In this document: piece by piece, positions 14,953 to 18,574 of the stretch
Layout: the number at the start of each line of letters is the position of its first letter
How positions within the stretch are numbered: the first letter of the stretch is position 1
Assembly (NCBI GenBank): GCA_937926195.1
Contig: CALEXZ010000009.1
Span: forward strand, 1-18,574
Source: an uncultured Actinomyces sp.
Lineage (GTDB): Bacteria > Actinomycetota > Actinomycetes > Actinomycetales > Actinomycetaceae
Direction of reading: 5' to 3'
Length of the DNA stretch: 18,574 bases
Notes under the pieces: generated by a model
Database searches by the model: none
What the model was told of the DNA's origin: nothing
What the model saw: only the letters and a program-made list of their open reading frames with translations
Translations under genes and position numbers: made by a program

Positions 14953-15821
14953 GGGTTCCTCCGCTCATGAGCGCGCTTCCTACCGGGTCCGGCGGGCCCC
15001 TGCTCTACGGCCTGGCGGGCCTGTGCCGTGAGCGCGTCGCCGACGAGGTCGTCGGGGGCGCCGCTGCGCCCGGCGTGCATGGAGATGAAGTACTCGACGT
15101 TGCCGGCGGGGCCGGGAAGCGGGGAGGCGACGACGGCCTCGACCCCGAGGCCGAGCGTGTGGGCGGCCTCGGCGACGGTGAGCACGGTCTCGACGTGCAG
15201 GCAGGGGTCGCGCACCACTCCCCCGTGCCCGAGGCGATCCTTGCCGACCTCGAACTGGGGCTTGACCATGAGCAGCAGGTCGGCGTCGTCGGCCGCCGCG
15301 GCCACCAGGGCAGGTAGGACGAGGGTGAGCGAGATGAAGGACAGGTCCCCGACGACGAGGCCGGGGGCGGGGGCCACGGCCGCGGGGTCCAGGGTGCGGA
15401 CGTTGGTGCGGTCCAGGGCGGTGACCCGCTCGTCAGACCTCAGGGACCAGGCGAGCTGGCCGTAGCCGACGTCGACGGCGACGACGTGGGCCGCGCCCCG
15501 GCGCAGGAGCACGTCGGTGAAGCCGCCGGTCGAGGCCCCGGCGTCCAGGCACCGGCGGCCCTCCACGCGCGGGGCGATGCCGCGCTCGGCCAGCAGGTCG
15601 AGGGCACCGGCGAGCTTGTGGGCGCCGCGGGAGACGTAGTCGTCCCCGCTGGGGGTGATGACCTCGATGGCCTGGGCGGGGTCGACCTGGCGGGCGGGCT
15701 TGGTGACGACGACGCCGTCGAGGGTGACGTGGCCGTCGGTGACCATCTGGGCGGCGTGGGCGCGCGAGCGCGCCAGCCCCCGGCGCACGAGCTCGGAGTC
15801 GATGCGGATGAGCCTGGCCAT
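14949..15821 (-). CDS. tlyA: TlyA-type rRNA 2'-O-methyltransferase
   Basis: The 290-residue protein combines an N-terminal S4 RNA-binding domain (about residues 3 to 58) with an FtsJ-like SAM-dependent methyltransferase domain starting at YVSRGAHKL. The SAM-binding loop LDAGASTGGFTD is at 92 to 103. Candidate catalytic residues are Lys69, Asp159 (GDLSF) and Lys187 (VKPQFEVG). Family members methylate 16S and 23S rRNA (C1409 and C1920, E. coli numbering) and confer capreomycin susceptibility in mycobacteria. The long S4-containing form fits TlyA type II. The basic C-terminal tail (PGRKRAHERR) is an extra. The ATG start has GGAGGG 5 bases upstream and is 1 base from the preceding stop. Confidence 0.93.
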   Translation of the reverse strand: MARLIRIDSELVRRGLARSRAHAAQMVTDGHVTLDGVVVTKPARQVDPAQAIEVITPSGDDYVSRGAHKLAGALDLLAERGIAPRVEGRRCLDAGASTGGFTDVLLRRGAAHVVAVDVGYGQLAWSLRSDERVTALDRTNVRTLDPAAVAPAPGLVVGDLSFISLTLVLPALVAAAADDADLLLMVKPQFEVGKDRLGHGGVVRDPCLHVETVLTVAEAAHTLGLGVEAVVASPLPGPAGNVEYFISMHAGRSGAPDDLVGDALTAQARQAVEQGPAGPGRKRAHERRNP

Positions 15822-15822
15822 C

Positions 15823-16059
15823 TCAGCCCTCCGCCGCTCGCAGCGTGGCGGCGAGGTCCTCGTGGACGCGGGCGAGCCCGGCGGCGCGCTCCTCCAGCGG
15901 GAGGGCCTCGATCTGCTCGAGACGCTCGCGCAGGCGCTGGGCGTCGCGTTCGAGACCGCTGGCCGTCTCCTGGGCGGCCGCCGCGCTCGGCGGGGCGGGG
16001 ACGGGACGCGGTGCTCCGCCGGGCGGAGCCGGGCGGGGGCCCGACGCCTCGGGGCTCAC
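15823..16059 (-). CDS. Small conserved hypothetical protein, helical (Rv1693 position)
   Basis: A 78-residue protein is read from a GTG that overlaps the phosphatase stop as GTGA. The first half is a Pro/Ala-rich, probably disordered segment. Residues 35 to 78 (GLERDAQRLRERLEQIEALP and onward) form one amphipathic helical hairpin or coiled coil with heptad-like Leu/Ile. It ends 1 base before tlyA. A small gene at the same spot is known in M. tuberculosis as Rv1693, of unknown function. No enzymatic motif is visible. The frame is open much further upstream, but that part is the shadow of the phosphatase. I cannot assign a function; conservation of place and junction overlap support a real gene. 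Confidence 0.7.
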   Translation of the reverse strand: MSPEASGPRPAPPGGAPRPVPAPPSAAAAQETASGLERDAQRLRERLEQIEALPLEERAAGLARVHEDLAATLRAAEG

Positions 16060-17138
16060 GGCTGGGCGACCTCGTCGGTCACGGTGATCTCGGGGACGTC
16101 CAGGACGTCGGGACCGGCGCCCTGCGCGGTGTCCTGGTGCTCCCAGGCGGCGCTGACGAGGGCGCGGTAGGCGTCGAGCCCGAGGGTGGCGCCGCCGCTG
16201 GGCAGCCGGGCGCCGTCGACCTCGATGCGGCCCTGGGCGACACGGGCGGAGGCGGTGCCGCAGCGCCAGGTGCCGTCGCTGTCGCGGACGGGCTGCGGGT
16301 GGGGCTCGAGCAGGCCGCGCAGGTCGGTGTGCACGAAGGCGGGGCGCTCGGCCGGGACGGCGAGGACGACGTCGCGCGCGCTGCTGACGCCGGTGAGCAC
16401 GTGCAGGCCCGGGATGCCGCTGGCACGGGCCCCGGTGAGGTCGGTGTTGAGGCGGTCGCCGACGGCGAGGGGCCGCTGGCCCCCGGAGCGCCGCAGTGCC
16501 CGCTGGTAGATCCCGGCGTGCGGCTTGCCGGCGGCGAGGAAGTCCTTGCCGGTGGCGTTGGCGACGGCCCGCACGAGGCTGCCGTTGCCCAGGGCGAAGC
16601 CGCGCTCGGTGGGCAGGGTCGCGTCCGTGTTCGTGGCCACGTGCAGCGCGCCGGCAGTGATGGCGTAGCAGCCTTCGGAGAGCATGGCCCAGTCGACGGC
16701 GGGGTCCCATCCCTGGACGACCGCCGCGGGCTCCTCGGTGGCGCTGGCGACGACGACGTAGCCCTCGTCGGTCAGGGCCTGGCGCACGCCCTCGCCGCCG
16801 ACAACGAGGACCTTCGCCCCCGGCTCCAGGTGCTCGCGCAGCAGGGCGGCGGCGTCCATGGCGGCGGAGAAGACCTCGCCGGCCTCGGCCTGGATCCGGT
16901 TGCGCCGGAGCTTGTCGACGACCGTCTGCGGGGCGCGGGAGGCGTTGTTGGTGACGAAGCACAGCCGCATCCCTGCAGCGCGCGCCCCGTTGACGCTGTC
17001 GGCGGCGTGCGGGACCTCGGCGTCGCCGGCGAAGCACACACCGTCGAGGTCCAGCAGCGCGCTGTCGTAGGCCTGGGCCAGGGGACGCTCACAGCCCAGC
17101 AGGACGGCCCGGGTGCGCGAGGAGCCGGTCGTGGTCAT
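16056..17138 (-). CDS. HAD-superfamily phosphatase, NagD/Rv1692 type
   Basis: The 360-residue protein contains all HAD motifs: LLDLDGV with nucleophile Asp30 and Asp32, FVTNNAS with Thr63, Lys205 in AAGKPHAGIYQ, and VGDRLNTD (227 to 233). The large C2-type cap between motifs II and III is characteristic of NagD-like enzymes. An extension of roughly 80 residues at the C terminus is also seen in the mycobacterial homologue, which has been described as a glycerol-3-phosphate phosphatase recycling phospholipid head groups. That substrate is a prediction here. The ATG at 17138 has a GAGGAGG site inside the preceding gene and a 4-base gap from its stop; the longer open frame is not supported. It may alternatively act on other small phosphoesters such as p-nitrophenyl phosphate-type substrates. 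Confidence 0.88.
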   Translation of the reverse strand: MTTTGSSRTRAVLLGCERPLAQAYDSALLDLDGVCFAGDAEVPHAADSVNGARAAGMRLCFVTNNASRAPQTVVDKLRRNRIQAEAGEVFSAAMDAAALLREHLEPGAKVLVVGGEGVRQALTDEGYVVVASATEEPAAVVQGWDPAVDWAMLSEGCYAITAGALHVATNTDATLPTERGFALGNGSLVRAVANATGKDFLAAGKPHAGIYQRALRRSGGQRPLAVGDRLNTDLTGARASGIPGLHVLTGVSSARDVVLAVPAERPAFVHTDLRGLLEPHPQPVRDSDGTWRCGTASARVAQGRIEVDGARLPSGGATLGLDAYRALVSAAWEHQDTAQGAGPDVLDVPEITVTDEVAQP

Positions 17139-17142
17139 GTGC

Positions 17143-18429
17143 TCAGTCCTCCTCGTCCTGGGTGCCGCCACCGGGGTCGGCCACGGCGTCAGGGTCTGTG
17201 AGAGCGTCCGTCTCGCCGAGGATCTCGGCCATCTCGGCCTCGACGCGCTCGACGAAGGACGCGGACCAGCTCTCGTCCTCATCCTCGTCGTCGGGGGTGG
17301 CCGGCTCGGTGCCGGGCGTCTCGTCGTCTGCCTCGGTGGTGGCGGGCGCGACGTCGGCGGGGCCGCCCTCAGCCGGCTCGTCCTCAGCCGGCTCGTCCTC
17401 GATGTCGTAGACGGCGACGTCCTCCATAAGGGCCTCGGTGCCGACGCCGATGCGCTCACGCACGGCCTGCGCCTCCTCGACGCGACCGAGCTCCTCGAGG
17501 CGGTCGGCCCTCACGGAGTGCAGGCGGCGCAGGGTTTCGCGATCGCCGCGGAACATCATGATCGCCTCCTCGATGACGACGAGCCCGAGCTCGGTCTCGC
17601 CCATCTCGTGGCGGACGCCCGAGACGACCATGGCGATCTCGGCCTCCTCGGTGTCGTCGAGCTGGCGCGGGTCGGCCTCCGCGGCTGCCTTGAGCGCGCG
17701 GCCGAGGTTGCCCAGGGCGCGTTCGCAGTCCGCCTCGATGGCGCGGTGCAGGTCCAGACCCGACAGCCGTCGGGCGGCACGGATGTCCCTCAGCGCCTCG
17801 ACGTAGTGCCCGGACAGGTACGCGGCGATGCCTGCGGACTCGCGGACCACCGCCACACGTCCGGCGTGCGAGGCGGCGTACCGGGCGTGCTGGAAGGCCA
17901 GCTCGGGGTCCTCCTCCAGCAGCCGCTGGACCATGACGAGGTGGCGGGCGACGTTCTCCGCGTTGGCCCGTCCGAGCGCGCGCAGCTCGCGACGCGCTGA
18001 GGGCTCAAGGTCCTGCGGGACGACGTCCTCGGCGACCGGGGGCTCGGGGACACGCTGGCGCTGCGACGGACGGGAGTCACGGCGCGCGTCCCTGTCGCGA
18101 CGCCCGTCGCGAGAACCCGCGCCCCCACGCTCGGTGCCCCACCCGCGCCGGGGCCGTTCGGCGTTGGAGCGGTGCTCCCCGTGGCGTCCGCCGCGCCCGG
18201 AACGCTCGCCGTCGCGGTAGGAGCGGCGCTCGCCGTCCCCATAGGTCCGACCTCCACCCTCACCGGAGGAACGGCGCGAGTCGTCGTCACGGTAGGGACG
18301 ACGCTCTCCCCGGCCACTGCCATCGCGCCGGTCCTTGGAGTCTGACCAGCGCCGGTGACCGAACCCGTGACGGTCGCTGTGCCCGCCCTGCCTGGGACGG
18401 TGGGAGCCCTGTCGCCTGTCATCGGCCAT
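17143..18429 (-). CDS. TPR-like protein with Arg-rich head and acidic tail (Rv1691 position)
   Basis: The 428-residue protein has three zones. Residues 1 to about 125 are low complexity and rich in Arg, Gly, Ser and Asp, with a repeated octet GERRPYRD (41 to 48) and GERRSYRD (67 to 74). Residues about 140 to 330 are helical and TPR-like, including AAYLSGHYVEALRDIRAAR and the stretch up to RVEEAQAVRERIG. The C-terminal 95 residues are strongly acidic with a short duplicated EDEPA unit. The head resembles RNA-binding RGG/RS segments, which is inference. It is the first gene of the cluster, and homologues stand at the same position elsewhere. Function is unknown; a scaffold or RNA-associated role is possible. 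The ATG at 18429 has only a weak GAGAG ribosome site. Confidence 0.8.
   Translation of the reverse strand: MADDRRQGSHRPRQGGHSDRHGFGHRRWSDSKDRRDGSGRGERRPYRDDDSRRSSGEGGGRTYGDGERRSYRDGERSGRGGRHGEHRSNAERPRRGWGTERGGAGSRDGRRDRDARRDSRPSQRQRVPEPPVAEDVVPQDLEPSARRELRALGRANAENVARHLVMVQRLLEEDPELAFQHARYAASHAGRVAVVRESAGIAAYLSGHYVEALRDIRAARRLSGLDLHRAIEADCERALGNLGRALKAAAEADPRQLDDTEEAEIAMVVSGVRHEMGETELGLVVIEEAIMMFRGDRETLRRLHSVRADRLEELGRVEEAQAVRERIGVGTEALMEDVAVYDIEDEPAEDEPAEGGPADVAPATTEADDETPGTEPATPDDEDEDESWSASFVERVEAEMAEILGETDALTDPDAVADPGGGTQDEED
17367..17400. repeat. 15-bp tandem repeat inside the TPR-like gene
   Basis: The unit CCTCAGCCGGCTCGT occurs twice in perfect tandem with a partial third copy. It keeps the reading frame and encodes the doubled EDEPA unit of the acidic tail, so slippage would change tail length by five residues per copy. 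Confidence 0.85.
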
Positions 18430-18482
18430 GCTGTTCTCTCATTCAGATGACGTCGGATTGCCCTTCTGGGGCGTCTGCACAC

Positions 18483-18488
18483 AGCCTA
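18483..18488 (-). promoter_or_regulatory. Candidate -10 box of the housekeeping cluster
   Basis: TAGGCT on the minus strand matches the TAnnnT pattern; transcription would start about 47 bases before the ATG at 18429. No -35 match is visible 17 bases upstream, where the sequence is a C/A-rich tract. Weak support. Confidence 0.25.
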
Positions 18489-18497
18489 TCCCGGCTC

Positions 18498-18548
18498 GGG
18501 TGGTTGGTGGGTTGGGGGCCGTGGGTGTGGTGTGTGGTGGGTGTGGGG
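18498..18548 (+). other. G/T-rich low-complexity tract with multiple G-runs
   Basis: Fifty-one bases made almost only of G and T on the plus strand, with six runs of three or more G (for example TTGGGGG and TGTGGGG) and a TG-repeat centre. It stands just upstream of the first gene of the cluster. G-quadruplex formation on the plus strand is possible but one loop is longer than usual. The remaining bases to the window end (18549-18574) hold no gene I can support. Confidence 0.5.
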
Positions 18549-18574
18549 CCGCCCGCTGGCTCGACCCCCGGTGG

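Noticed and set aside
15486..17201. 571-codon open frame on the plus strand
   Set aside because: It is antisense to tlyA, the small gene and the phosphatase, all of which have clear family motifs. Its translation is Gly/Ala/Arg/Val-rich without recognisable domains, as expected for a GC-driven shadow.
17139..17459. N-terminal extension of the phosphatase frame
   Set aside because: It runs through the 3' end of the TPR-like gene in another frame; the HAD domain and a ribosome site support the ATG at 17138.
1..18574. tRNA, rRNA, CRISPR array, insertion sequence or phage genes
   Set aside because: No cloverleaf, repeat-spacer pattern, transposase, integrase or terminal inverted repeats were recognised by reading both strands.

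Overview
The window looks like chromosomal DNA from a very high-GC actinobacterium, most likely Actinomyces or another Actinomycetaceae member. This rests on GC-rich codon use, frequent GTG starts, GTGA/ATGA start-stop overlaps, and a gene order that matches the tlyA-nadK-recN-steA-steB neighbourhood of actinobacteria (Rv1691 to Rv1700 in Mycobacterium tuberculosis). Every gene I can support is on the minus strand, so transcription runs from high to low coordinates. The long plus-strand ORFs are antisense shadows of real genes.

Right part (18429 down to 10036): a conserved housekeeping cluster. In transcription order it holds a TPR-like protein with a basic head and acidic tail, a HAD phosphatase of the NagD/Rv1692 type, a 78-residue small protein, TlyA 2'-O-methyltransferase, NAD kinase, RecN, SteA and SteB. 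Spacings are -4 to about 40 bases, and four junctions are GTGA overlaps, so it probably acts as one transcript. It joins translation/ribosome modification, NADP supply, recombination repair and cell-wall/division functions.

Middle part (9956 down to 5495): a membrane and envelope module of a divergent MraY/WecA-type phosphoglycosyl transferase, a MurJ-family flippase and a GT4 glycosyltransferase, tightly coupled by overlaps. A Nudix hydrolase (ADP-ribose pyrophosphatase type) follows. Together the first three have the composition of a lipid-linked glycan pathway (load, extend, flip). In mycobacteria this slot between steB and the Nudix gene holds pyrG; no pyrG is present here.

Left part (5414 down to 32): a sugar-use operon of a LacI-type regulator, a CUT1 ABC binding lipoprotein, two permeases and an intracellular clan-J (GH32/GH68-like) beta-fructosidase-family enzyme. 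Upstream of lacI an 18-bp near-palindrome with central CG overlaps the -35 box of a plausible promoter, which fits autorepression and control of the operon. No ATPase subunit is encoded in the window.

No rRNA, tRNA, CRISPR array, insertion sequence, prophage or replication origin was seen. The most interesting part is the PNPT-MurJ-GT4 module: the flippase and the transferase both depart from their family's canonical catalytic or transport residues.
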